This document shows positions 22,894-34,126 of a stretch of DNA of 64,000 bases, piece by piece. Numbering within the stretch: position 1 is the first letter of the stretch; every line of letters starts with the position of its first letter. Position numbers and translations under genes: made by a program. The notes under the pieces are model-generated. The model searched no databases. It was given only the letters and a program-made list of their open reading frames with translations, and was not told where the DNA came from. The DNA is from Quercus robur (lineage: Eukaryota > Streptophyta > Magnoliopsida > Fagales > Fagaceae). The stretch lies in NCBI RefSeq assembly GCF_932294415.1, contig NC_065535.1, positions 15,724,282 through 15,788,281 of the forward strand. The letters are read 5' to 3'.

Positions 22894-24119
22894 TTATTTA
22901 TTTATAGAGGAGACTCAAAGGCTTCAACTCTATCCCTTTTTGGACTCTTGTAAATATTGATGAAATGGTTTCTTAATGTCCCTTTCTCTTTTTCAATTAT
23001 CCTTATTTACCCAAATAAAGACAATCGACAAGATGCATATAGCCATATAGGGTAAATGTATGGTTGCCGGTAATACGAGCAAGTCCACTTCAGTTCATTT
23101 TAGTCCAATTGGTTTATTTTGGTCCAGTTCAGTCCAAACCTTTTATATTGTTACACAGATTAATAGATATATGTGAATATATATATATATATATATATAT
23201 ATGTGGGGACTAAAAAAGTGACATTGATAAAGCCATATTAGAATTAATAATAGCTTGTCAGTTAAGATTTTTTGTGATACTCTTTTGTCTCTTTTGTAAT
23301 CCCCTTTTTTTTTCCCAATTTGAGTATAGTCTTAGAGTTGGGTATATGTTTTGGGTTGGGTATACTTTGATTATATTTTATATTCAATTGAATGAAATCA
23401 CTTGATTAAAACTATTTTGAGCTAAACTGATTATGGAATTAATTTAGTGTTGTTTGTTGTGAATGTATCACCTTCTCAATTTAGATATGATTCTGGAGTT
23501 TGTCGTGAATGTATTACTTTTTCAATTTAGGCATGATTTTGGGCTAAACACCAACCATTGGTAACATAGCAATGACTAAGAGGTTCATTGGTAGCATAAG
23601 GAGCAATGACATCCATGTCATCATAGAGAATGACAATCATGTATTCTCTTCTATCCATTTTATTTTCTAGCCTTTAGGTTCCAAAATTTGTATTAGTAGA
23701 AAGTTTTAAGTCTATTAACTCATCATCTATTATAGATTATGAAATGTATTTTATAAGACTAGCCATCAAACTATTATAAGGTTTATCTTTGCCTCCAATT
23801 AGAATTAATGCATTTTCACATAACCATAGGAACCTAACAATGAAGTCGTCGCATTCACTGATGGAGACCACTAATAAAGACTCTGATCCACAAATGAACA
23901 ATACTTTGGGGCCTTTCCTAATCAAGGATTCTCCGTCTAAGACATTGCCTTTTGCCAAGGATGGTGAAACAAGAAAACTAACACTCTTAAGTAATGAAAA
24001 ATATAGTAGAGACAAGTAGTGGTTTTAGATTTCTAAGAAAAAATTGTAGCAATTATCGGATATGCTCACATTGAGAGCTAATTATAAAGTTTACTGCATG
24101 TATAGATTTGAGATCCATG

Positions 24120-24159
<40 letters not shown>

Positions 24160-25276
24160 AAATTTGCTCTAGAACAAATTGGGTGTCATGTTCTAAATGG
24201 ATTTTTACCTTGTAATAATAGATCTTTTTTGCATTCATTCATAACATCTTTTTGGATTTCTAATATTTTGGATAGGAAAAAAATGTTATTTAATTATAGT
24301 GTATATGTATTATTACATTAATGCAAAACTCCTACTTGTTGCGCAGGTTAGCAACTAGTTAGTAGTTACTACTAATAACTCACTCCTCGGAAGTGCACAC
24401 ATTCCTTTCTATCCAAACTATCTGAATGCTCTTTAGTGTTGACAATATGGGAAGAATTAAGCTGAGATGTCAGAACAAGATCAAGCATTGTAATTAACCA
24501 AAAATGAGCTAGTGTTACTATGCATAAAATAGATAGTTCAACGAGCTAGCCCAAGTGGCAGAGGAAAAGACAAAATAATATTTTTCATTCACTTAGAAGA
24601 CGGGTTCAATTTTATTAGTAAAAACTTATGTTTTAATACATGGAGACTACACAATATTAAATAACTAACCACCAAAAATGGGAGTGCAAAAAGATAATTT
24701 TTACATCACAATTGGAGGAAGAGAGCACTATAAGGAACCCTGCACTGCTATTTAGTAAAAACTCATAAGGAATCTTGAGTCTGCACCAAATTGAAAACTC
24801 ATATGGAATCTTGAGTCTGCACCAAATTGATCGAATGAAACCTTCAGTCACAAACCTCTTCAGCAATACAATACCTGTTAGCATCAAATAAATAAAAATT
24901 ATACAAATTGCCCAATCTCTTGACTGGGAGAAGCACTATAATTGATCTTTTATCTAATTTTATACTATGGACTGTAATGAACCAAAGAAACAAAGAACAA
25001 TATAATATAAGGCAAAACCTCCCCACAGCTGAAAAAGTCCATTTATTCTTCTTTTCAATCTTCGTATTTGAGCTCCAAGGCTTGATCCAAAGATTTAAAG
25101 CAAGCACAATCATCATGTTATAGGGTTCGCTTATAACCACTCTGATGCACTGCTCATTGGGTAAAATATTACCATTTTATGTGTTATTCACTATTATGGC
25201 CTAGCTAGGTCTTTTTGAAGATTTTTTTTTTGGGCATCTGACTTTGAAGCAATAGGGTTATATATACCTTTTGTTG
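22106..25276. other. Intergenic region between EH/Pan1 and CCDC115-like
   Basis: The first 300 bp are the probable EH 3' UTR. Two AT microsatellites (22861-22890, 23176-23203), a T run (24127-24152) and a 36-bp tandem duplication (24758-24829) follow. A SINE-like piece with GAGCTAGCCCAAGTGG and GACGGGTTCAATTT lies near 24540-24620. The stretch 24830-25276 may be the 3' UTR of the minus-strand gene. No further gene was recognised. Confidence 0.5.
24758..24829. repeat. 36-bp tandem duplication
   Basis: Two head-to-tail copies containing AATCTTGAGTCTGCACCAAA, differing at one base. Function unknown. Confidence 0.85.
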
Positions 25277-25501
25277 TCATCCCTTGGTGCCCGCCATTTC
25301 TTTTCGGATTTGATCAGAAGTAGAAAACATTGTTGAACGCATATTTGCCATTTCTACGAGTGTCTCCAGGGCTGCATGATAGCAATTTTTGGAATGAGTC
25401 ATTTCTTTCCCTCTAGACAAATTGAAATCAAAACCCAAACTGGTATATAAGTAGCATAAATACAATGGGGTTAAAACATGGTTATTGCACGTACAAACAC
25501 A

Positions 25502-25544
<43 letters not shown>

Positions 25545-27495
25545 TTATCTTGATGAGAAACTGTGTCGGGCTATGTACCTGTCTCAAATGAAAGTTGGGC
25601 AGATCGAAGCTTTGGGGAAACTAAAGTCCCAAACATTGATAGTGATTTAGATCGCTCCTTTTGAACCTAGATGGCACGGATAAGTTTTAAACAGTTACTC
25701 CATTTTATGCTTCCTTTATTAGAATTTCATAGATTGTACATTCGAAGATTTTACTGAGAATCATTCTAAATTCAGTTGCTTAAAATTTATTCACCAACTG
25801 AACTTAATACAATGTGGTTCACAATAAGGTTTCTACTGCATGAAAACAAATGCTAGAATAGAAATCTCTTTGTTATAAGAAAACATTAATGCTTGTGATA
25901 CACTTACTTGATCATCAACTATAAGAGGAGCTCCACTTGTTGCTGGAGTTTCTTCACAAAAATACAAATGGCAAAAGTTAAAACAGCATACACTCCATTC
26001 ATAATCAATCAAGACAGAAGTAGTTGACTAATGCAAATTTTTTAAGTTTTTAAGGTCAAATAATTGCTGTATCTTCCTTGTACAGGGGCAACAAAACTAT
26101 ACCAGAAAACTGGGAGCGGTGTCTTAGCTGTGGACTATCAGATTTTGTCTGCAACTTGTCCTCCCTAATTTTTTCTTCTCCAGAGCAGCAGTTTTCATTA
26201 TTAGACGATGCCCATTTGCTCAATTTAAAATGTGGCTGTCCCACCATGTAGTCAACTACAACAGATCATATATCACAAAAGTTACTTTGGCACGACTACA
26301 AAGAAATGCAAATAAGTCAATCATTCATATGTCTGTGTGAGTGTGTGCATGTATAAATGAAAACTCATAAAAGTTGGGGCTGTTGTAAACCTAGAATTTT
26401 CTGTTGGTATTCTATCTTAAACACATTTGGATGATGTAAAATGCAGTTGCCTCACCATGTGATTTCAAGCAAAGTACAGATTTTTTTAAGCTTCCTTTTT
26501 ATCTAGGTATAGCTCTTTGAAACAACCCCATTTTCAAAAAGCTGAAAAATAAGTTGTAGCAAGCAGGCACACTGTTACATGCAAGAATATCTTCCATGAC
26601 ATTTTGAATACTAGTGTAAAATTTTAAGATTCCATGTCCTTTCTCATTCTTTGCTAAGAATTTGGCGTCCATGAGTAAATACTAAATATTGGTAGAAGTT
26701 CAACTAAAACTAGAAATGTGTCTCAGTTCAGTTTATGGACGACTTGAATAGCAGGAATTTCTCACTTGGTTATAGATGTTAGGATTATGGTTAAATGATT
26801 AAATTCACAATTTCTTAATAGCTTAAGTTTTTGAGACAATCGATAATTTATCATTAGAAACGATCTTAATGGACAAAAGGGTAGCAAAAAAATTACCATC
26901 AGGTTCAGATACTTGCAATGTTGTAGCAGCAGAATGGGGTTTCAGGTCCAGCAAAGTACCGTTAATTCGTGACACACCCATGGAATGTCGAGCACTCGCC
27001 AATTCCAGCCATCCCTATCAATATTCAAGAAAAAAAAAAAATGTCACAACAACAACCACCCTATACCTGATAGAACCAAAGTGAATCAACAGGCTTCTTA
27101 ATTAGGAATAAAACAAATAACAGTATCTAAGAAACACATTCTGTGCTTTCCAAAAAAAATTAAAAAAAAAATGATCCAAAAATTTTCCATTGGACAATTA
27201 AATTCCCAAACAATCATGGAAGTGAATTTTTTCAATCTCATAAATTTTTATCAATTCCAACCATTCTAAACTACTATTTTATTTAAACTTTAAAAAAAAA
27301 AAAAAAAAAATTGGGAATGGAAGTGAGCTAGAGTGAGGTGACCTGGCGCAGTGTCGAAGACAAAGAATCGAATAAGGTTAAATAGGAATCCAAGGAATCG
27401 AGAAATTGTACAACGTTCTCTTCCTCGGATCCTCGTTGTTCTTGTTCTTCAACTACTTCAGAGAAGCTTAAACTTTGGTCTTCTTCTTCTTCCAT
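25277..27495 (-). CDS. CCDC115/Vma22-like V-ATPase assembly factor
   Basis: Six exons on the minus strand: 27495-27343, 27014-26897, 26255-26103, 25951-25908, 25666-25579 and 25371-25277. All have GT-AG junctions and consistent phase, giving 216 residues. The acidic start (MEEEEDQ) leads to FLDSLDSYLTLFDSLSSTLR and GWLELASARHSMG, matching the GWLSLAKARYAMG signature of human CCDC115. The C-terminal SLSMFGTLVSPKLRSAQLSF corresponds to the human LNWFGILVPHSLRQAQASF region. CCDC115 and yeast Vma22 assist assembly of the V0 sector of the V-ATPase at the ER/Golgi; the plant role is inferred. In Arabidopsis the equivalent, as I remember, is At1g20770, between EH1/Pan1 and SAUL1 as here. A (GA)n tract lies in intron 5. 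Confidence 0.85.
25505..25539. repeat. (GA)n microsatellite
   Basis: Perfect GA run in intron 5 of the CCDC115-like gene. Confidence 0.92.
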
Positions 27496-28080
27496 CACGC
27501 ACTCACGCTACACATTCATCATTCACTTCTCTTCTCTACAACACTAAATTAAATTAAATTTGCGTTTTTTAACCACCCCAAATACCTAAAATACCCTCAT
27601 CTTTTTTCCTTATTCACGAAAATATCAACCCCTCACATTTTTCTTTCATATTCGAATCTTTTTTTTTTTTTTTCTGGTTCTACAGAACTTCTAGGCTTTT
27701 ATTGCCTCTGCCTCCCAAGTCCCAACCCATTCTCTCAGTCTCAGGTACGGTTTCTCTTTCTTCTCATGGGTTTTGATTTTTGGGCTTGTTTGTTTTTTTA
27801 ATTGTAAGAATCTTCAGGGTTTTTATGGCCACCAATTAGGAGGGTTTAAGAGAAAATAGAAACAATTAAAATTAATCATTGTGCTAATTAATTAGTCAAT
27901 TTCAACTTCATGAATTTTGTCGTGGCTCAAGGAAGGAAGCTTCAGTTATTACTGTCGTACTGCCCATGGTTATACGACTAGTCGTTTAAGAACCACCAAT
28001 AATACAACACAGTTGTTTAGTTCATGTATACTAGTAATCAGAAAGGAGGCTGAGTGACTCTGATTCTTTGTGTTATAGTA
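27496..28080. promoter_or_regulatory. Shared divergent promoter region
   Basis: 585 bp separate the ATGs of the minus-strand CCDC115-like gene and the plus-strand At5g43822-like gene, so both leaders and promoters must lie here. A T run lies at 27660-27674, and CTCAG|GTACGG near 27739-27748 looks like a donor site, so the plus-strand gene probably has a leader intron ending near 28080. No TATA box stands out. Confidence 0.6.
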
Positions 28081-30204
28081 ATGGAGGCAATGGTGAAGAA
28101 ATATCAGCACAAGTTCAGAAAAGTTAGGGACGAAATGAGCCGTTGGGACGAGCTTCAGTCTCGCTTAATTTCACAGTTCAACAGTGCCTCCTCTATCATC
28201 CAGAGGTTGCAGGTACCTCATTTCTAACTCATATTTCTTTCACATTATATAAAACCCAATTTTGTTTTCTTCTTATATTTTTATTTATTTGTTTATATTG
28301 TACATGTAGCCGAACCTAAAATTTTTGGGACTAGAGCTTGATTGTTGTTGTATTTATTTGTTTGTATTGGATTTGGCATTGTGGGTTGTGTACAGGTACT
28401 TCAAGACTCCAAAAATTATGGTTCTTTGAATTGTGTTGCTGGAATTGGAGATGGTTTGCTGAGAAAGCAATTGGAGTCTTTGGAGGTTATTTTCCTTTCT
28501 TTGAAAAGAACCATGTAAGCAAAAGATGCATATTTGTTGTTTGATAAATGTATTGTGAGAGCGTAGGAATTGAGTTCAAGTTATCACTATATATGTTATG
28601 GGCTTATGGGTGTTCAATGATTGTTGCAGGGAAGAATTTCATGGTATTGTTTTTTCGATTGAGAAGATTCATCGAGATGGTAGACAACAAGTTAAAGGTG
28701 GGTCTAATCAGCCTAGTGCGAAACAACTGCAGCTACGAGTTGGTGTAAAACCCACTCTTGCTGATTGCTTGGATGGGCTTATGGTTCTTTATGACATGCA
28801 CCACTCAGAGTATGGAGCTTTTTCTATGTCTGGAAAACCTACGATATTTCCTTATGCTTGTGTTTTTGTAGTTTTCTATAACCGTCAGAGAAGATAGATT
28901 ATAAGCTATTTCAGAGTCTGATGTCTGAGGCATTTTGGGTGCTTAAATGCTCCCCAATTAATACACACAAATAAGGGCATACCCTATATTATGTCATATA
29001 AATATGTCATTGAATTTGATAATGATATCAGTTCTAATTATACGAAGTGAGAACATTGCTTGTCAGTGGTAATTTCTTGCTGTAGATAAGGTTCATTTTA
29101 TGGATCAAATTATAGTTAAGTCAAAAATCAATTTAGTTTAGATTATTAATGACTTTGCTACCTTTTTGCTTGTTAGGTACCTTCTTAAAGCCTCAGTGGT
29201 TTCAGCGCTATCAACACTTACCTTAAAACCCAGGTGTGTGATATTTTTTTTTTTTATAAAAAAAATAAATTTTTTGTATCTGTTTCATTTGCATAGAAAC
29301 TCTGTTGTTCAAACCCAATCCAAGTCTAAGTGGGGCTGTTATTTGCGGTCATACATCTCCTTCATGTATCTCTGAAGTATTGTATGCTACAAAATCTGAT
29401 TTTTTGCATATTCTTTGAAGTTGATTAGGCTTTTGCATAGGATTTCGAAATCAAAGCCAGAATGTTTCCTTTCTTTCTTTCTGCTTTACTTTGGTTTTTT
29501 TTACAACTCTGCCACCCGGGGGGGGTGGTTTATTTGTCTTTCATGATTTCAATTAATTTATGGGGAAAAAAAACCTACTTGTTTGAGTATTCTGCCGAGT
29601 TATACCCATTCAAATGTCACCTGATCTCAATAATTAGATCTGCCACATATTTTCTCAACTCTTCTTTATTGCAATTTTGTCTTTGTGTTTCTGTTAGCAT
29701 GTAACTTGACTCCTATTTTGTTCCATGCTTATCTTGGACTATCTACATTGCAGTGCCAGTGACCTATGTGCTCTCCAGCAGCTCTTAATTGATCAGCCTA
29801 ACATCCCCAAAGACGAAGGTAGGCAAGAGCAATGTTCTTCTAGTTTAATGTGCAACATAACATGCAAATTTGGTAAAATTCAAATAAATCAAAGAAACAT
29901 ATGGACAGCATAGGTGGGAAAAGAGAAATACTGGTTCTTGGCCATTGATGGGTTCTGCAACTGTGTTTGATGGGTTGTTGACATTGATTTATACAATTTT
30001 CCGTATAGCTGAAGACTACATTTGCTCAGGGTAAAAAGTATAGTTATGCTTTTACTTCACCAAATTTTGTAGTTTATTTATATTGTCTTTGCTTTTATTT
30101 AATTATAAATATTTGTTGATTATATACATTTATCATCTGATTGTGGCATTGCCCTTGCAGTTCAATCCATCTTTGATATCATATTTGCAGAAGAAATCTG
30201 TTGA
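28081..30204 (+). CDS. Conserved plant protein of unknown function, At5g43822-like
   Basis: Six exons: 28081-28212, 28396-28514, 28630-28809, 29177-29233, 29754-29818 and 30161-30204, giving 198 residues with consistent phase. The N-terminus (MEAMVKKYQHKFRKVRDEMS, then RWDELQSRLISQFNSAS) is helical and likely coiled coil. The middle is VGVKPTLADCLDGLMVLYDM. The C-terminus has SASDLCALQQLLIDQPNIPK and ends IFDIIFAEEIC. I recognise it as the family named after Arabidopsis At5g43822. There is no signal peptide or membrane segment, and no function is known to me. The heptad-like start suggests a partner-binding protein; that is inference. Confidence 0.85.
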
Positions 30205-32600
30205 TTTCACCATATGGTTGAGTACAAAACTTTGTATTTTGGATACTTGGAGCAGTGTGCCAAATGGAACAGTGGTGGCTTTTATGAGAGTCATCATCCA
30301 GCTTGCTTGTTGGCTGGTGAGGAGACTCCATAAGCTACCTGCACAGTGAGGGTTTGAAAATTTGATGTTCGACAGCTCTTAAGGCCCTTAAAATGTGCTT
30401 TCCATGGATGGGCAAATTTGTTTCTGCCAAAACATACATTGACCTGCAGAAGATTTGTGCCAAGTTTGGCGAATAAAATACGCATTTACTGTACTTCTAG
30501 AATATTTTACAACTATCCAAGAGGAGACTAATTTCAAAGTTCTCTGTCCTGTAACTGTATATTTTATGCCTCTGTTCTTAGACTTTTAGTCTATTTTTGC
30601 TTTCTGGTTTTCTTAAATTCGACTACTTGGAAACCATCTTTTCTTTGCCTTTTTGTCTTTTGGGGCTGAACGCGGCGTCATGGCCGCCTTCTTTGTTGCA
30701 AACTAACCCTTCAAACGATCATATGCATCAACTTGGACCAACTGGTAGAACCGTGGCAGGTTTAACGTGGTGTTTGACAGGTTTGAACTCAGAGCCGCAT
30801 GTACGACCAGCCGAAATAAAGAAACTTCTGACTTTCAAGATTGGGTTTTTATTTTCTTATTTTTATAATGTTAAGTTGCATACACCTGTGCATCTTATAG
30901 ATTCTACCTCATCTTCATCCAACTCAACTCGTAAGTTTTATAAGGAGTTTGGATGCTGATCAAGACACCATAATTCAAAAAGACTTTTCTATACAATCTA
31001 ATCTATTGTTGTAAGACTTTTCTGTACCTCTTTTATCAAAAAGGACTCTCCTTTACGCTTCTGATCAAGACACCATAATTCAAAACGCCATGTATCTGGC
31101 TATTCAAAATGAACCTTCTTAAAAAATTTCTATTTGCCAAAGGACTAGGTAGTGATCCACCTGTACAATTTCAAGATGTGGTAAAGTTCTGGAATCCTCT
31201 TCTGTCTCTCTCTAAGGTCTGGATTTTAGTAGGCATCAATTGGTCATAAGGATGGTAAAATAAAAAAAAAAAAGACAAAATTTTTTTTTTTAAGAAACTG
31301 TAATTATTAAAACACACAAATACGAAAGTAGTATATAGAGTTTTTTAAACCGATAAAGTTTTGGTTGTAGTTGGTTGTAGCCCATTACTATAATTGACAC
31401 TAAAAAAAAAAAAAAAAAAAAATTAAATGACTACATAATTTGAAAATTTTAACCATTGGAATGAATTTTTTTTTTTTTATTTTGAATATGCATATCAAAT
31501 TTTTTGTTAATCAGATGTTACTTATTATTTAATCATAAATTTATTTTATATACATAATTTTAAATATTTGATTGATGAAAAATTTATGATCAAATGATAT
31601 ATATTTCCTATTACCATTTTATTAATAAAAAAATAAAATACATATAAAAAAAATTACCTGTTATCATTTTTACAATTATCTCTCTCTCTCTCTCTCTCTC
31701 ATATGAAAAAAATGCTTTCCATCGCTAAAACGGATAAAGTACCTACGATTCATTGATATATAGGTCCTACTTCATCCCACTTCGTTACTATCCCTAATTA
31801 GTAGTGTCCACTTAACAAAAAGAAACATAATGTTTTAAGGTTTCATTTCCATATGAGATCATGCCTGTGACATTTGCATACAAGTTCAACCTAGTTTAAT
31901 AATGAGCATTGAAATATACTACAGTATTTTAGAATCTTTTATACAGTCAATTCAATCTTTACTTCAAGCATCTACTACTATATTATAAAATATTACAGTT
32001 TTGGTAGAAGATCAATTATCCAAGCAACCCATCATCATCTTTAAGCTTAATGATGATCACACAATTATAGATTTGTATAATTTATTAGAATAGAAAAAAT
32101 ATTGTATATACACAATAATATAAGACACACTAATAAAAAAATATCTAAAGCTACTTTAATAAAAACTCTATCAGACATCAAAAAGTTATTCCAATAAAAT
32201 TCTATTGGCTACAAGAAAAAGAAAGGAAAAAAAAAAACATCCAACTACCCTGACAGAGTGACCCAGCTCAAGAAAGACAACAAGTGTTTTTGTTTCTCAC
32301 TCTTTTCTTACCGGGGAGAAGAACTGGTGGTTGGTAGCACTTGACTACTTTGGTACACGGCTACGTGGAACTATCAACTATGTTTAATCCCACCATGTCT
32401 CTGTTTCCATATGATACTTTTGTTGAAAAGCAATATAGCCAAAACCAAACCAAAGCCAGCCAGTGAGCCAACCAAGCCAGCCTGGTTTTTTTTTTTGAAG
32501 CCTTTTGTGGGGTCAACGGATGGTGAAGCTGCTCTCTCTTTCTTCACTCTCTCTCTCTCTCTCTCTGAGATATTTGGTTTGTGAATTGTGATGGGTTTTG
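30205..32600. other. Gene-free spacer before the SAUL1-type gene
   Basis: Mostly AT-rich. It begins with the 3' UTR of the preceding gene. A 25-bp motif with GATCAAGACACCATAATTCA occurs near 30957 and again near 31062. A T/C microsatellite lies at 31679-31700 and a second CT run at 32547-32567, the latter probably in the core promoter or leader of the next gene. No gene was recognised. Confidence 0.5.
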
Positions 32601-34109
32601 CTTGGCTTTGTTGGATAGATGACTATTCTCGTTGAGTCAACATTTTCTTTCTTCCACGATATTTACCTCTTACTATTACTACTACTTTCTTCTTTTGTTT
32701 TTTCTGCTGGTTCCTTTTCTCAACCACATAAAGCCCTCTTCTTTTTTTCTTCTTTTTATTTTTATGTTTTTCTATCTATATCTCAAAACTAAAAGTTTCC
32801 CACTTCCTCATACTAGGAAAAAGCCTATTATAAACTCTAATTCTTATTCTTCATTGGGTTTAATTCATTATCCATGGAACAACAGCTTTGTACTACAATC
32901 TTCTCTTCCTCAAGAGTCCACCTTGATTTTATTGCCAAGCTGTCAAATTAACTACAATTAGGGTTTTCTTCAAGGTCTTCCAAGAATTAAGAGATAGGTA
33001 ATGGTTCTTGATGATCCCTTCTTATTGGTGTTTTTGTTTTGTAATACTCTCTGTATTTTGCTCAGGTTGTTCATGATCACTCTGAAAGCATTGGGGCTTT
33101 TGGGATTGTTCGAGATTAGTAAGATGCTATTTGGGATTAACTAAATTTGGAAAATTTTGATTTTTTTTTTTAAGGACTAAAATTGGGTCATTATTTTGAT
33201 GATGAATTTTTTGAGGGGAGGGTTAATTAAATTTTGAAAATTTTGGATTTAGTTTAGAATGGGTTTTTAAGGGTGTGGTTGAATGTGTCATTTTGATGGA
33301 CGATTAATGAAGGTTGAGTATCACTTTGAAAGCATTGGGGCTTTTGGGATTGCTTGAGATTAGTAAGATGCTATTTGGGATTAACTAAATTTGGAAAATT
33401 TTGAATTTTTTTTGTAGGGACTAAAACTGGGTCATCATTTGGATGATTAATTTTTTGAGGGGGGTTAATTAAATTTTGAAAACTTTGGAAGGGTGTGGTT
33501 GAAGGTGTCATTTTGATAAACGATTAATGAAGGTTGAGTTGGTGTATTAACTTGGACAGAGTTTGGCTCACTTTTAGTAATGTTCATAGAGTTGAATTGA
33601 TTCTTAAAATTAATTCAGGGTACTATAAGATTTGTTTTCAGTTTGAATCATTTGCCACTTATGTCTCTTATAATTCAGTGCAGATTTGGATTGGTTGATT
33701 GCATGTTTCCAATTTTTGGTTCAAAGTGGTTTTAGTGCCCATCTAAAAGAACATTGACCCTTCCATATATGCCTTTGTCTACAAAGTTTTTCTTTTTGTG
33801 ACATGTTGCAGCATTAGAACAATCTACAACTAATACTTGTCATTATATCTAAAAATTCTGTGTCTCCCCTCAATCCCCTAAACAACGAGAGGGAGTGTGA
33901 ACACTGTTATTTTTTCACACGCACTGATGCTTTGGTAAACACTAAACAATTAAGCATGCTCTTTTTATTATTGTCAAGCACCTTCATCTTTTTTTTATTT
34001 ATTTTTATCTCAGATTGATTTAGTTTTTATCTTTTTGTATTACTTCCCTGACCACTGTAAAGCTATTAGCACAATAGTTTATCATTTCTGAAATACTACT
34101 TTGTTGCAG
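32601..34109 (+). promoter_or_regulatory. Leader exon and leader intron of the SAUL1-type gene
   Basis: A clear acceptor (TTGTTGCAG) ends at 34109, 17 bp before the ATG, and a matching donor (GATAG|GTAATG) lies at 32997/32998. This implies a non-coding leader exon ending at 32997 and a leader intron of about 1.1 kb. Such introns often raise expression in plants. The intron holds a 244-bp tandem duplication. The transcript start was not fixed. Confidence 0.6.
33077..33539. repeat. 244-bp tandem duplication in the leader intron
   Basis: Copy 1 is 33077-33320 and copy 2 is 33321-33539. Both start TCACT(C/T)TGAAAGCATTGG and end AATGAAGGTTGAG. Copy 2 has lost about 25 bp. Divergence is modest. 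Confidence 0.88.
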
Positions 34110-34126
34110 GGAGTAATTTAAATCAG

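Noticed and set aside
32632-32961. Open frame of 109 codons before the SAUL1-type gene
   Set aside because: It is T-rich, low-complexity sequence that fits a leader, with a non-ATG start and no homology that I recognise.
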